From: Polynucleobacter sp. 73C-SIWE
GTDB lineage: Bacteria > Pseudomonadota > Gammaproteobacteria > Burkholderiales > Burkholderiaceae
Assembly (NCBI RefSeq): GCF_018882465.1
Contig: NZ_JACVOK010000001.1
Location: forward strand, 744,001-808,000
Length of the DNA stretch: 64,000 bases
Direction: 5' to 3'
Shown here: positions 29,400-38,820 of the stretch, piece by piece
How positions within the stretch are numbered: position 1 is the first letter of the stretch
Layout: each line of letters starts with the position of its first letter
The notes under the pieces: generated by a model
The model's database searches: none
The model's input: the letters and a program-made list of their open reading frames with translations, nothing else
What the model was told of the DNA's origin: nothing
Translations under genes and position numbers: made by a program

Positions 29400-30416
29400 C
29401 TAAGCTGCTTCTAAAAAAAGTAAACGGTCTGAATGAGATTTCATCTCATCAAAATAATCATTCACCATTTGCAATTGCGTTTTGCAATCATCAGCAGTAT
29501 TCATACGCTGACGAAATGCATGTGAATCACGTAAACCTTTGCAATACCAGCCAATATGTTTGCGAGCGGTACGTAAACCAATATGCTCACCATAAAACTC
29601 GTAATGATCAAGAAGATGGGCATTCATGATTGCCTGAATCTCGTTAATTTCTGGGGTTGGTAGCTTGCCACCCGTCTCAAGGTAATGATTGATTTCACGG
29701 AATATCCATGGGCGACCTTGGGCGGCGCGTCCAATCATGATGGCATCAGCGCCTGTAATCTTTAAAACAGCTTCTGCCTTTTCTGGACTACTGATATCAC
29801 CATTAGCAACCACCGGAATACGCACATGATTTTTTACGGCGGTAATTGTTTCGTATTCTGCTTCACCGTGATACAGATCCGCTCTTGTTCGCCCGTGAAC
29901 GGTGAGCATTGAGATACCAGATTGCTCTGCAAGGCGTGCAATCTCAATGGCATTTTTATGTTCGCGATCCCAGCCCGTCCGAATTTTTAAAGTTACTGGT
30001 ACTGCATCGGGGCCAACACCAACTGCATTTACAACGGCTTCCAGAATTTGCTGTACTAGATGTTCATCTCGCAACAGGGCTGAACCCGCGGCTACATTAC
30101 AAACCTTTTTGGCGGGGCAGCCCATATTGATGTCGATAATCTGTGCGCCGTGATCTACATTTATTCTTGCAGCAGCAGCCATCATTGCTGGATCTGCACC
30201 GGCAATTTGTACGGCGATGGGTTTGAATTCTCCAACGTGATTAGCACGACGTTGGGTCTTTTCACTTTTCCAAAGCAAGGCATTAGAGGCCACCATTTCG
30301 GATACGGCATATCCTGCACCCAATTTCTTGCAAAGCTGTCTAAATGGGCGGTCAGTCACCCCAGCCATAGGGGCCACAAATAGTCTATTTGCGAGTAGGT
30401 GGGGACCGATCTTCAT
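29400..30416 (-). CDS. dusB: tRNA-dihydrouridine synthase B
   Basis: FMN enzyme reducing uridine in the tRNA D-loop, 338 residues. The N-terminal VAPMAGVTDRPFRQLCKKLG and YAVSEMVASNALL bind FMN. The catalytic cysteine lies in DINMGCPAKKVCNVAAGSALL near residue 100. KIRTGWDREHKNAIEIAR near 145, TVHGRTRADLYHG near 172, VVANGDISS near 201 and IMIGRAAQGRPWIF near 225 complete the barrel. The helical tail holds YCKGLRDSHAFRQRMN. It starts the dusB-fis-purH-ruvCAB group; two stem-loops separate it from the UbiH-type gene upstream. Confidence 0.96.
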   Translation of the reverse strand: MKIGPHLLANRLFVAPMAGVTDRPFRQLCKKLGAGYAVSEMVASNALLWKSEKTQRRANHVGEFKPIAVQIAGADPAMMAAAARINVDHGAQIIDINMGCPAKKVCNVAAGSALLRDEHLVQQILEAVVNAVGVGPDAVPVTLKIRTGWDREHKNAIEIARLAEQSGISMLTVHGRTRADLYHGEAEYETITAVKNHVRIPVVANGDISSPEKAEAVLKITGADAIMIGRAAQGRPWIFREINHYLETGGKLPTPEINEIQAIMNAHLLDHYEFYGEHIGLRTARKHIGWYCKGLRDSHAFRQRMNTADDCKTQLQMVNDYFDEMKSHSDRLLFLEAA

Positions 30417-30479
30417 CTATTGGGCTTAGTGTGGGAAGTGTCTTGCGGAAAGCATGACACTTTAGCACAAAGAGAGCTA

Positions 30480-30504
30480 AATCTGCCTAATTTTTAGGCA
30501 GATT
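30480..30504. terminator. Perfect stem-loop between UbiH-type gene and dusB
   Basis: AATCTGCCTAA at 30480-30490 pairs with TTAGGCAGATT at 30494-30504 around TTT. The stem is strong but the following T-tract is poor on both strands, so it is termination-like and not certain. Confidence 0.5.
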
Positions 30505-30540
30505 CTTTGATTCTGGCAAAGCGAAGAATGCTTAGATTTT

Positions 30541-30557
30541 GAGGGCTTTTTAAGCCC
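30541..30557 (-). other. Short hairpin just after the UbiH-type stop codon
   Basis: GAGGGCTTTTTAAGCCCTT contains AGGGCTT and AAGCCCT arms, directly downstream of the minus-strand stop at 30559. With the stem-loop at 30480 it makes a double-hairpin end for the murU/pepP operon. Confidence 0.45.
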
Positions 30558-30558
30558 T

Positions 30559-31716
30559 TTAGCGCCTGCCAAACATCATCTGGCGAGCTAAGGCTGTTTT
30601 GACTGGTGGAAGCCACTGCAGGGCGGATAAAGCCAATCCACGAGCCATCACGATTGGGACAAGATTAGAAGTAAATACTCGAGCCATAAAGTCTGTCAGG
30701 CCAATAGTAGTTGTTCTATCTGCTTTGCGACTTTGTGCATAGCTTTCTAATGCATGTTCAATTGCTACCGGAGTTTGGTTTTCCACTGCCCCTGAAAATA
30801 CCCCAACTAATTTTTCAGCAAGTAAAAAGGCATCACGTAATCCTAAATTTAATCCTTGCCCTGCAACAGGGTGCAAAGTTTGTGCGGCGTTACCAATCCA
30901 AACTTCATTGTCTTTAGTAATTTCTTTACGGTAGTTCAGTCCTAACTCATACAAGCGACGATCTTGGATTTTTAGAAAGCGGCCGATACGTGAACCAAAT
31001 TCTTTTTGTAGCGACTCCAGAAAGTCAGCATCACTTAATTGCAGGCGATGTTGCGATGACTCTGGAGATCCACACCAAACTAGATTCAAAATATGAGGAC
31101 CAGAATGACTTGGAAGCACAGCTAATGGACCTTCAGAGGTAAAGCGTTCCCATGCCTGATAGGGCGCTGCATTTTCTACTTCAACTAATCCCACCAGGGC
31201 TGCCTGACCATAGTCTCGACCAGACTCAACCCAATCCTGCGTTTTAAATAAACCACCTTCTGCATGCACTATGCATTTAGTATTCGTACTGACAGGGCTG
31301 TCTTCTTTACCAATGTGTAGCCATTTGAAATGAGGGCTCTTGGTTTGAATGTTTCTTAAAGTTTGACGCAGTGTCATGTGAATATCGCGATAGCGAATGA
31401 TGTGGCCTAAAGCTTCTTGATTGAGCTCTTCGCGTGTCATCAGAGCGCGACCAAATCGACCCGCCTGTGAAACGTGCACGCGATGAATATCAGCGCATTC
31501 AGTAGGCCAGGCATGAATTGTGTCAAGTAGAAGCTTGCTGCCATGAGACAGGGCAATACCCCGGCTATCAGCCGAAGCTAGATCGGCATCCTCTTTCGGA
31601 TTTCGGTCTATGAGCGTGAGTTTTGCATCTGGAAATTTTTGTAGAGTCCATGCTGCACAAGCAAGCCCAACAGGCCCGCCTCCATGAATCAAGATGTCGC
31701 AACTAGATGTACTCAT
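30559..31716 (-). CDS. UbiH/UbiF/COQ6-family FAD monooxygenase
   Basis: A 385-residue flavin hydroxylase of the ubiquinone family, likely hydroxylating a ring position of the prenylated precursor. The FAD GxGxxG motif is ILIHGGGPVGLACAAW near the N-terminus. The GD motif block is WIGNAAQTLHPVAGQGLNLG followed by LRDAFLLAEKL around residue 285, the classic UbiH signature. The middle of the protein diverges from E. coli UbiH, so the position hydroxylated cannot be assigned. pepP lies nine bases upstream; in E. coli pepP-ubiH-ubiI is also a conserved group, which supports a quinone role. Confidence 0.85.
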   Translation of the reverse strand: MSTSSCDILIHGGGPVGLACAAWTLQKFPDAKLTLIDRNPKEDADLASADSRGIALSHGSKLLLDTIHAWPTECADIHRVHVSQAGRFGRALMTREELNQEALGHIIRYRDIHMTLRQTLRNIQTKSPHFKWLHIGKEDSPVSTNTKCIVHAEGGLFKTQDWVESGRDYGQAALVGLVEVENAAPYQAWERFTSEGPLAVLPSHSGPHILNLVWCGSPESSQHRLQLSDADFLESLQKEFGSRIGRFLKIQDRRLYELGLNYRKEITKDNEVWIGNAAQTLHPVAGQGLNLGLRDAFLLAEKLVGVFSGAVENQTPVAIEHALESYAQSRKADRTTTIGLTDFMARVFTSNLVPIVMARGLALSALQWLPPVKTALARQMMFGRR

Positions 31717-31725
31717 GGCTAATGT

Positions 31726-33090
31726 TTAAGCATTCTTCATCAGGGCTTCAATTTCATCAGCCTTCACTGCTACCCCGCGAGAGATTAATTCACAGCCAGA
31801 ACTATTAATGACTGCATCATCTTCAATGCGAATGCCAATATTCCAGAAGGCTTCATCGATATCATCCGCAGGTCTTATGTATAAACCTGGTTCAATCGTA
31901 ATAACCATGCCGTCTTTGAGGGAGCGCCAAGGCTTATCTTCTTTAGAGGAGCCTTCAGTTGGTTCACGATATGAGCCTACATCATGAACATCCATACCTA
32001 GCCAGTGTGAAGTACGGTGCATATAAAATCGTCGATAGGCACCAGTCTCGATTGCATTCTCCAATGAGCCTAACTCGGATAGTTTGAGAAGTTTTTCATC
32101 CAGCAAGCCCTGGGTCAGTACTTTGAGAGCAGCTTCGTGGGGTTGCATAAAAGTATTGCCTGGCTTAGCTACGGCAATTGCTGCTTCTTGTGCGACGAGT
32201 GTAATGTCATAAAGTGCGCGCTGAGGACCAGAAAACTTTCCATTGACTGGAAAAGTACGGGTGATGTCAGATGCGTATCCATCAAGCTCACACCCAGCAT
32301 CAATTAAGCAGAGGTCGCCGCTGCGTAATTCGCTTGATCCAGCGCGGTAGTGCAGGATGCATGAGTTTGCACCTCCAGCTACGATGCTATTGTAGGCAAC
32401 ACTCTGAGCACCGCTATTACGAAACTCATGAAGCAATTCGGCCTCAAGCTGATACTCACGTATTCCGGGTTTGCACACTTGCATCGCTCGAATATGAGCG
32501 CAGGCAGAGATGGCTGCAGCACGGCGCATCGTATCAATTTCCTGCGCATCCTTGAATAAGCGCATCTCATGGATAAATGCCTCTACATCATGAAATTCAG
32601 AAGGTGGGTTAATGCCAGAGCGTGCTTGGCCACGAACTTGCTTCATCCAATGACGTAGGCGACGATCTGCTTCTGCACTTTCTGCTAGGCGGATATAAAC
32701 CGCATCTTGATCAGCCAATAACTCACCAAGTTTGCGATCAAGCTCTTGATTACTGTACGCGTATTCAACACCAAGTACTGTTGGTGCAGCTTCAGGTCCG
32801 AGGCGGATCCCATCCCAAATTTCTCGCTCGGGATCTTTCGGTCTACAAAATAAATGGGATTGCACTTCATAGTCTTTGCCACTAGCTTTTACTACCATCA
32901 CTAAAGTTGCGCCTGGTTCTTCAAAGCCAGTTAAGTAAAAAAAATCGCTGTCATGACGATAAGGAAATTCGCTATCGCGATTACGGGCGACTTCAGGCGC
33001 AGTCGAAATGACTGCAACACCGCTACCAGTTTTAGCGTGAATTTGTTTTGCTAGCGCATTTCTGCGTTCTTGATAAATTTTGTTATTCAT
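31726..33090 (-). CDS. pepP: Xaa-Pro aminopeptidase (AMP_N / M24B)
   Basis: Aminopeptidase P of 454 residues, removing N-terminal residues that precede proline. The N-terminal AMP_N domain has SEFPYRHDSDFFYLTGFEEP near residue 38. The M24 pita-bread domain carries the five metal ligands: DAGCELDGYASDITRTFP (two aspartates) near 269, HRTSHWLGMDVHDVG near 354, MVITIEPGLYI near 396 and GIRIEDD near 419. The first codon overlaps the end of murU by eight bases. Gene order pepP-ubiH matches enterobacteria. Confidence 0.96.
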   Translation of the reverse strand: MNNKIYQERRNALAKQIHAKTGSGVAVISTAPEVARNRDSEFPYRHDSDFFYLTGFEEPGATLVMVVKASGKDYEVQSHLFCRPKDPEREIWDGIRLGPEAAPTVLGVEYAYSNQELDRKLGELLADQDAVYIRLAESAEADRRLRHWMKQVRGQARSGINPPSEFHDVEAFIHEMRLFKDAQEIDTMRRAAAISACAHIRAMQVCKPGIREYQLEAELLHEFRNSGAQSVAYNSIVAGGANSCILHYRAGSSELRSGDLCLIDAGCELDGYASDITRTFPVNGKFSGPQRALYDITLVAQEAAIAVAKPGNTFMQPHEAALKVLTQGLLDEKLLKLSELGSLENAIETGAYRRFYMHRTSHWLGMDVHDVGSYREPTEGSSKEDKPWRSLKDGMVITIEPGLYIRPADDIDEAFWNIGIRIEDDAVINSSGCELISRGVAVKADEIEALMKNA

Positions 33091-33799
33091 AAGCTGCGTT
33101 GAGCTCTTGTAAACGTTGTGGAGTCCCTACATCGTGCCATGGACCGATATATTTTTCACCAGACACTTTATTTTGCTCCATTGCCTCCCTCAGTAGCGGT
33201 GCTAGCTTTGCCGGAAATCCGATTTCTAATGCTTTGAAGAGGTCCTGATGGTAGATGCCGATCCCTGAAAAAGTGAGCCTCTCTGCACCTTCTGAGGGCT
33301 TAGCGCTAACCTTTCCATCCTTAAGATAGAAGTCCCCGTCTGGGTGCTGAACTGGATTTGGAACCATGAGCAGGTGTGCCAACAATTGATTGGGCTGGCT
33401 GCGAAGGCTTGAGACTGCCTCTAAAAGTGACTGGACAGGTAGATTAGGGCTAAATACATCACCGTTAATCACCAAAAAATAATCCTCTGGCAAAAGCAAG
33501 GGAAGTGCCTTGCGAATGCCGCCCGCAGTTTCTAGGGCGTTACCTTCGGGTGAGTATTGAATACTGAGACCAAACTGTCGACCATCTTTTAGACTCTCTT
33601 CGATTTGTTCACCAAGCCATGCATGATTAATGACAACATTTTCAATGCCTGACTTAGCAAGAGCTTCAAGATGCCAAGCTAGTAATGATTTGTTTTGAAT
33701 CGTCAGTAAAGGCTTTGGCAGACTATCAGTCAGGGGTCGCATCCGCTCGCCTCTACCAGCGGCAAGAAGAAAGCAAGGAAGAGAGCGGTTCTTGTTCAT
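33083..33799 (-). CDS. murU: N-acetylmuramate alpha-1-phosphate uridylyltransferase
   Basis: A 238-residue sugar nucleotidyltransferase. The N-terminal LAAGRGERMRPLTDSLPKPL is the signature activating loop. INHAWLGEQIEESLKDG near residue 57, ETAGGIRKALPLLL near 89 and the metal-binding aspartate in FLVINGDVFSP near 107 complete the fold, with FSGIGIYHQDLF near 172. The gene is immediately downstream of amgK (9 bases). The AmgK-MurU pair turns MurNAc into UDP-MurNAc in Pseudomonas, bypassing MurA and thus fosfomycin. Specificity is inferred from this pairing; a mannose-1-phosphate guanylyltransferase is the alternative. Confidence 0.86.
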   Translation of the reverse strand: MNKNRSLPCFLLAAGRGERMRPLTDSLPKPLLTIQNKSLLAWHLEALAKSGIENVVINHAWLGEQIEESLKDGRQFGLSIQYSPEGNALETAGGIRKALPLLLPEDYFLVINGDVFSPNLPVQSLLEAVSSLRSQPNQLLAHLLMVPNPVQHPDGDFYLKDGKVSAKPSEGAERLTFSGIGIYHQDLFKALEIGFPAKLAPLLREAMEQNKVSGEKYIGPWHDVGTPQRLQELNAAYE

Positions 33800-33808
33800 T
33801 CGTGTTTG

Positions 33809-34813
33809 CTAATTATTCTTGATTTGGCGGGTGGACTCCAAAATACGCGCTAATGGTTTTAGTTCGATATAGCGATTAGCAGTGGCGATTGCATATTCTA
33901 GTACTAGAGGAATATCTTTAAGGTATCCGTCCTTGCCATCACGATGAAAGAGCCTTGCAAAAATACCCAGAACTTTCAGGTGACGTTGCAAACCCATCCA
34001 CTCAAAATCTCGATAGAACTGACCAAAATCACCCGGCATTGGAAGTTTAGCTTTACGACCCGCTTCCCAGAATTTAATAACCCAGTCAATCACACGCTCT
34101 TCAGGCCATGCTATGTATGCATCTCGCCATAAAGAAGCGGCATCGTAAGTAATCGGCCCATAAACAGCGTCTTGAAAATCGATCACGCCTGGATTATTTA
34201 TTGCAGTCACCATTAAATTGCGCGAGTGGTAATCGCGATGAACATAGACTGTTGCTTGGGCTAGATTATTTTCAATAATGAAGTCAAAAGATTGTTTGAG
34301 TTGAGTTTGTTGTAGATCGCTTAATTGAATCTTGAGATGTTTCTTCAAATACCATTCAGGAAATAAATCTAATTCTCGTTGCAAGAGGGCTTGATCATAC
34401 TGCGGAAGTACATCTGGCTTGCTAGCTAATTGCATTTGCACTAAAGCATGAGTTGCATCTGCATAAAGGTGATCTGCAGTTTCGCTATTAAGTCCTGAAA
34501 GAAAAGTTTTAGTGCCCAAATCATTCAATAAAAGAAAGCCTTCTGCAGTATTTTGTTCAAGTATTTTTGGGACGTTTAACCCGGCATTAGAGAGCAATAA
34601 ATCCACTCGAATAAATGCGTCTAAAGGTTCATGCTCTGGAGGTGCATCCATCACGATTAAGGTCTCGAAATTGGGCTTTTGAGACTCAATACGGAAATAG
34701 CGTCTAAAGCTAGCATCTGCCGAGGCTGGGGCCAAAGTGGCGAGATCTAATTGCCAGCTAGGCTGCAGGGCTTTTAGCCAGTTGCGGAGGGTGTTTAAGC
34801 GAGAGTCAGTCAT
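33809..34813 (-). CDS. amgK: N-acetylmuramate/N-acetylglucosamine kinase (APH fold)
   Basis: A 334-residue kinase with the aminoglycoside-phosphotransferase fold. The ATP-contact block is RYFRIESQKPNFETLIVMDA near residue 38. The catalytic loop YVHRDYHSRNLMV near 191 and the metal-binding VIDFQDAVYGPITYDAASL near 211 are canonical. It produces MurNAc-1-phosphate for MurU in the anabolic recycling route. The ATG at 34813 is preferred (MTDSRLNTLRNWL); an in-frame start at 34855 would overlap the divergent lptD start. The spacer to lptD is only 33 bases. Confidence 0.86.
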   Translation of the reverse strand: MTDSRLNTLRNWLKALQPSWQLDLATLAPASADASFRRYFRIESQKPNFETLIVMDAPPEHEPLDAFIRVDLLLSNAGLNVPKILEQNTAEGFLLLNDLGTKTFLSGLNSETADHLYADATHALVQMQLASKPDVLPQYDQALLQRELDLFPEWYLKKHLKIQLSDLQQTQLKQSFDFIIENNLAQATVYVHRDYHSRNLMVTAINNPGVIDFQDAVYGPITYDAASLWRDAYIAWPEERVIDWVIKFWEAGRKAKLPMPGDFGQFYRDFEWMGLQRHLKVLGIFARLFHRDGKDGYLKDIPLVLEYAIATANRYIELKPLARILESTRQIKNN

Positions 34814-34823
34814 GGTCGATTCG

Positions 34824-34829
34824 TATAAT
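34824..34829 (+). promoter_or_regulatory. Consensus -10 element before lptD
   Basis: TATAAT lies in the 33-base gap between amgK and lptD; the reverse strand reads ATTATA and could serve amgK. A matching -35 is weak (GAGAGT at 17 bases), so recognition would rely on the -10. Confidence 0.45.
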
Positions 34830-34846
34830 AAGGCTGGTCTGGATCC

Positions 34847-37369
34847 ATGAGTCATTATCGCCGTCGCGCCGGCCTTTGCGCCCCTCTTTTTTTAGCTATG
34901 ACCCCGCGCGTAATCATGGGGGTGATATTGCTTCAATTCGCGTTGCCGATTCGGGCGCAGGCTCCTGCGCCATTACCCCCGTCCTCACAAACTTCTACAA
35001 ACACAGTACTTTTGCCCGATCGTGGCAATGTGACCGTATTGAAGTTGGATGATCAGTTGCGCGTAGGCCGGCCAATTGAAGATGGCAAAGCCCTGACATT
35101 CACTTCTAGCGATGTAATCGATGGTGTAGTCGATCGCGATATGCATTTAAAGGGCCGTGCGCAAATTCGTCGCAATGGCGCAGTTCTGAAGGCTGATGAA
35201 ATTACTTATGACCCCGATACTGATATCGCCGATTTAATTGGTAACGCAGAACTTTCCAAAGGAAATGTTGTCTTTAAGGGCCCCCAAGGACAATTTAAAG
35301 TTGATGCACGTGAAGGCGCGATGCAGGCTCCTAGCTATGAGCTCCGAGATAACAGGGGGAGTGGAAAGGCAAAAAAATTAACGATTGCAGGGCCTGATAT
35401 TTTTGTTTTCGATAAAGCAACCTACACCACTTGTACTCCAGAAAATATGGATTGGTATTTCACGGTCGGCAGTTTAGAAATCGATAACGAGCAAAAAGAA
35501 ATGGTTGGCACACATGGAGTGATGCGATTCTTTGATGTACCGATTGCCTATATTCCTTACTTCACGGCTCCGACAGGCGGGCAACGTCGTTCAGGACTGC
35601 TTGCTCCAGTTGCTGGCTATAACTCGAACAATGGTTTAGACATTACCCAGCCTTATTACGTCAATATTGCACCAAACCGTGATTTACTTTTATTGCCTCG
35701 TTATATGAATCAACGGGGCGTCATGTTAGGTGCGCAATACCGTTTCTTAGATACAAAATATGCCGGGACCCTTGGTGGCGAGTTCTTGCCATACGACAAG
35801 CAGACTGGTACTGATCGATGGAAATATGACTGGCAGCAACGACAAGCATTTACCGGAGGAGTTGGGCCGGGTGGTGTGCCATTGCCTGGTTCGTGGACAG
35901 GCTATGCGAATATGGCTAGAGTTTCAGATAATTTATATCCTACGCAATTTTCACAAAGTCTAGCAGGGGTTGTAACCAATCAATTCCGCCAAGAAGTTGG
36001 AACAACAAAGGGCCTTACTGGTAGTTTAAGTAATTGGAATGTATCCGCTAGAGCATTGACATTTCAAACTCTTCAGCCTGATCCTGCTGTCACTGTTCAG
36101 TCGCCTTATAACGTGTTGCCAAATGTTACTGCTACTTATAATAATCGTTTAACTCCGACAGCTTCAGACGTAAGCGGTAAGTATGTAACTTTGCCTACTG
36201 GCCCTGCAACTTCATTTTCTACGGACTTCACTCGCTTTGCGTACAACATTCAGGGACACCTAGCTGCTACTGCACCAGGCGTCTATAGCCAGGCCGATAG
36301 AACGGTAGTAAAGGGTGCAATGGCTTTGCCCCAAGTGACGCCCGGTTATTACCTTACGCCAAAGGTGAGCTTCCAATCAAATAGCTATAACGCAACTCCA
36401 TTCAATACTGTTGGATTGGCTCCAGTTCAAGGTTTCACTATCCCTACATTTAGCCTGGACTCTGGAATGGCATTTGAGAGAGATGCAGCTGAGCTGAAAG
36501 GATTTTTTGGGCGCGATATGTTGCTGACAATGGAGCCAAGAGCTTTTTATGTTTACACGCCATATCAAAGTCAAGCGCAAACACCAATTTTTGATACGGC
36601 CGATGCTGGCTTTGGCGTGTCTCAAATTTTTGCTGAAAATACATTCATTGGTAACGATCGCATTGCTGACAGAAATGCGGCAACCCTGGGTATGACTAGC
36701 AGAATGATTGAAGCCAATACGGGCGCCGAGCGAGCCAGCGTAACTCTGGCACAACAACAACAATTTACTGGCCAGAAAGTAGGCTTAAACGGCAACATTG
36801 TGAATCCCTCAACCTATTCCGATACTTTGGGTTCTGCCTCAGTGCGATTACTTGGAAACTTCAGTGCTGATATGTTTGGTCAGTACAACACCCAGCTTAA
36901 TCGCTTTGTGCAAACTACAGTGGGCGGAAGCTGGAGACCTACTCCTGGTAGAAGCCTGAATTTTGGCTATCGAAATGTCTGGTCACCACCAGTACAAGCA
37001 TCGGTGCAAAATAATCAATCCTTTACTCCATCTGCAACCACTACTGATCAGTACAACATCTCAGGACAATGGCCACTCTCGCGCGAAGTCTCTGTATTAG
37101 GTCGGTGGGGTTATGATGCCTTAACCACTAAAACATTGAATACCTTGTTGGGCCTTGAGTGGACAAGAGATTGCTGGACATTCCGTAGCGTCTACTCACA
37201 AATACTCAATACCTCTCAAATAACCACTACCCAAATACTCTTCCAAATAGAATTTAGGGGCTTTGCTAGCGCAGGCAGTAGTCCAGTTGATATCATGAGG
37301 TTAAATGTACCTGGATATATGCCTACTTCAAAACCAATTCCACCCTCAATATATGAGAACTATCAATAA
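34847..37369 (+). CDS. lptD: LPS-assembly outer-membrane protein LptD
   Basis: Barrel that inserts lipopolysaccharide in the outer leaflet, 840 residues. A signal sequence ends at about residue 38 (ALPIRAQA). The N-terminal OstA jelly-roll domain covers about 85-190 (LKGRAQIRRNGAVLKADEIT). Barrel markers include FFDVPIAYIPYFTAPTGGQR and RSGLLAPVAGYNSNNGLDIT near 225-255. The mature chain has only two cysteines: C196 in TTCTPEN and C776 in RDCWTFRS. E. coli uses four. The start at 34847 is the longest; ATGs at 34898 and 34916 would give a more normal signal peptide. surA follows with a one-base overlap. Confidence 0.95.
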   Translation: MSHYRRRAGLCAPLFLAMTPRVIMGVILLQFALPIRAQAPAPLPPSSQTSTNTVLLPDRGNVTVLKLDDQLRVGRPIEDGKALTFTSSDVIDGVVDRDMHLKGRAQIRRNGAVLKADEITYDPDTDIADLIGNAELSKGNVVFKGPQGQFKVDAREGAMQAPSYELRDNRGSGKAKKLTIAGPDIFVFDKATYTTCTPENMDWYFTVGSLEIDNEQKEMVGTHGVMRFFDVPIAYIPYFTAPTGGQRRSGLLAPVAGYNSNNGLDITQPYYVNIAPNRDLLLLPRYMNQRGVMLGAQYRFLDTKYAGTLGGEFLPYDKQTGTDRWKYDWQQRQAFTGGVGPGGVPLPGSWTGYANMARVSDNLYPTQFSQSLAGVVTNQFRQEVGTTKGLTGSLSNWNVSARALTFQTLQPDPAVTVQSPYNVLPNVTATYNNRLTPTASDVSGKYVTLPTGPATSFSTDFTRFAYNIQGHLAATAPGVYSQADRTVVKGAMALPQVTPGYYLTPKVSFQSNSYNATPFNTVGLAPVQGFTIPTFSLDSGMAFERDAAELKGFFGRDMLLTMEPRAFYVYTPYQSQAQTPIFDTADAGFGVSQIFAENTFIGNDRIADRNAATLGMTSRMIEANTGAERASVTLAQQQQFTGQKVGLNGNIVNPSTYSDTLGSASVRLLGNFSADMFGQYNTQLNRFVQTTVGGSWRPTPGRSLNFGYRNVWSPPVQASVQNNQSFTPSATTTDQYNISGQWPLSREVSVLGRWGYDALTTKTLNTLLGLEWTRDCWTFRSVYSQILNTSQITTTQILFQIEFRGFASAGSSPVDIMRLNVPGYMPTSKPIPPSIYENYQ

Positions 37370-38820
37370 TGCTTAGTAGGAACCTTTTGAAACAGATTTT
37401 GTCCGTCATCCTAGTATTGGGTACCACATCTTTTGCGGGCGTTGTCTACTCTCAAGACTCTTCGAAGACTGGCAATACAACAGATAGAAAAATTCGCAAT
37501 ATCGATGGCGTTGCTGCTGTGGTGAATACGGGTTATGTAACCCGAAAAGAAATCGATGACCGCATCATAGCTCTTCAGAAACAGGGGGTGAAGTTGCCTG
37601 ATGCTGATAACTTAAGAAAATTGGTATTAGAGCGCCTGATTATCGAAAAAATTCAACTACAGAATGCCGAGCAAGAAGGCATTATGGTTACCAACAAAGA
37701 GCTAGAAAAAATTATTGGCGATATTGCTGATAAAAATAAATTGAGTTATGCCGAGTTCAAAGCCAGGGTCATAGGTACAGGGATGACGTTTGAGCGCTAT
37801 AAACAGACTTTGCGTGAAGATATTATCTTGAGCCGTTATCGCGAGCGAGCAGTAGAGGCTAAGATTAAGATTTCAGATGCAGAGATAGATAATTTCATCA
37901 CAGAGCGTATGCGCGCTATGGCTGGTGGTGGCGATCAACGTCCTGCATCACCCGCAAAAGGTGGGCCCGAAGAAATTGATGTTGCGCAGATTTTTATTGC
38001 AGTAGATGCAGGTGCAAGTGTGAGCATTCAAGCTGAAGCAAAGAAGCAGGCTGAGGCCTTACTGCGCGATGCAAAAGGTGATATGGATTTTTTACAACTT
38101 GGTGCCGCCGCTGCAAAAGCCAACCCTAAAATCAAATTTCAAGATTTGGGTTACCGCAGTCCTGATCGTTTGCCTCAACTTTTTTATGAGGCTATTCGAA
38201 ATACTGGTGGCGGACAAGTTGCTAATGCGGTAGTGAAGAGTCCAGCGGGATATCACATCCTCAAGGTTTTGGATCGCCGCGCAATAGGCGTAGCCCCCGC
38301 TCAGCAATCCGGGTCCCAAGAGTCTGTACCGACAACACCCCAAAATATTCCGATTACCCAAACGATGTCCCGTCATATTTTGTTGAAAAATAGAGCGGGA
38401 TTAACGGATCAAGACGCAGAGAGACGCTTGCAAGGCTATCGTGATCAAGTACGCGCCAAAACTGCTGATTTTGTTGAGCTTGCTAAAAAATACTCTGAAG
38501 ATGGCTCGGCTGCAAATGGCGGTAATTTGGGTTGGATGGGTCCCGGAGATTTAGTTCCTGAATTTGAGCAGGCAATGAATCGACTTCAAATTGGTGAGAT
38601 AAGTAATCCAGTGAAGTCTGAGTTTGGTTGGCACTTGATTCAGGTATTAGAGCGTCGCGAGGCACAATTAACAGTAGAAAAGCAGCGAGAATTTGCGCGT
38701 GCAGCTATCCGTGAAAGAAAATTCGAACAAGCTTATCAGGATTGGATTCGTGAATTGCGCGATACAGCAACCGTCAAAATCTTGAATGCAGAAGATGCAG
38801 CCGACGCCGCACTTCGTTAA
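37369..38820 (+). CDS. surA: Periplasmic chaperone and peptidyl-prolyl isomerase SurA
   Basis: A 483-residue periplasmic chaperone for outer-membrane barrels such as LptD. The signal peptide covers about 1-29 (SVILVLGTTSFAGVVYSQ). The SurA_N chaperone part starts at IDGVAAVVNTGYVTRKEID near residue 45. The first parvulin domain lies near 205-300, and the second, near 330-430, holds SRHILLKNRAGL and NGGNLGWMGPGDLVPEFEQA. A glutamine- and serine-rich linker separates them. Its ATG shares a base with the lptD stop (TAATG); pdxA follows overlapping. Confidence 0.95.
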   Translation: MLSRNLLKQILSVILVLGTTSFAGVVYSQDSSKTGNTTDRKIRNIDGVAAVVNTGYVTRKEIDDRIIALQKQGVKLPDADNLRKLVLERLIIEKIQLQNAEQEGIMVTNKELEKIIGDIADKNKLSYAEFKARVIGTGMTFERYKQTLREDIILSRYRERAVEAKIKISDAEIDNFITERMRAMAGGGDQRPASPAKGGPEEIDVAQIFIAVDAGASVSIQAEAKKQAEALLRDAKGDMDFLQLGAAAAKANPKIKFQDLGYRSPDRLPQLFYEAIRNTGGGQVANAVVKSPAGYHILKVLDRRAIGVAPAQQSGSQESVPTTPQNIPITQTMSRHILLKNRAGLTDQDAERRLQGYRDQVRAKTADFVELAKKYSEDGSAANGGNLGWMGPGDLVPEFEQAMNRLQIGEISNPVKSEFGWHLIQVLERREAQLTVEKQREFARAAIRERKFEQAYQDWIRELRDTATVKILNAEDAADAALR

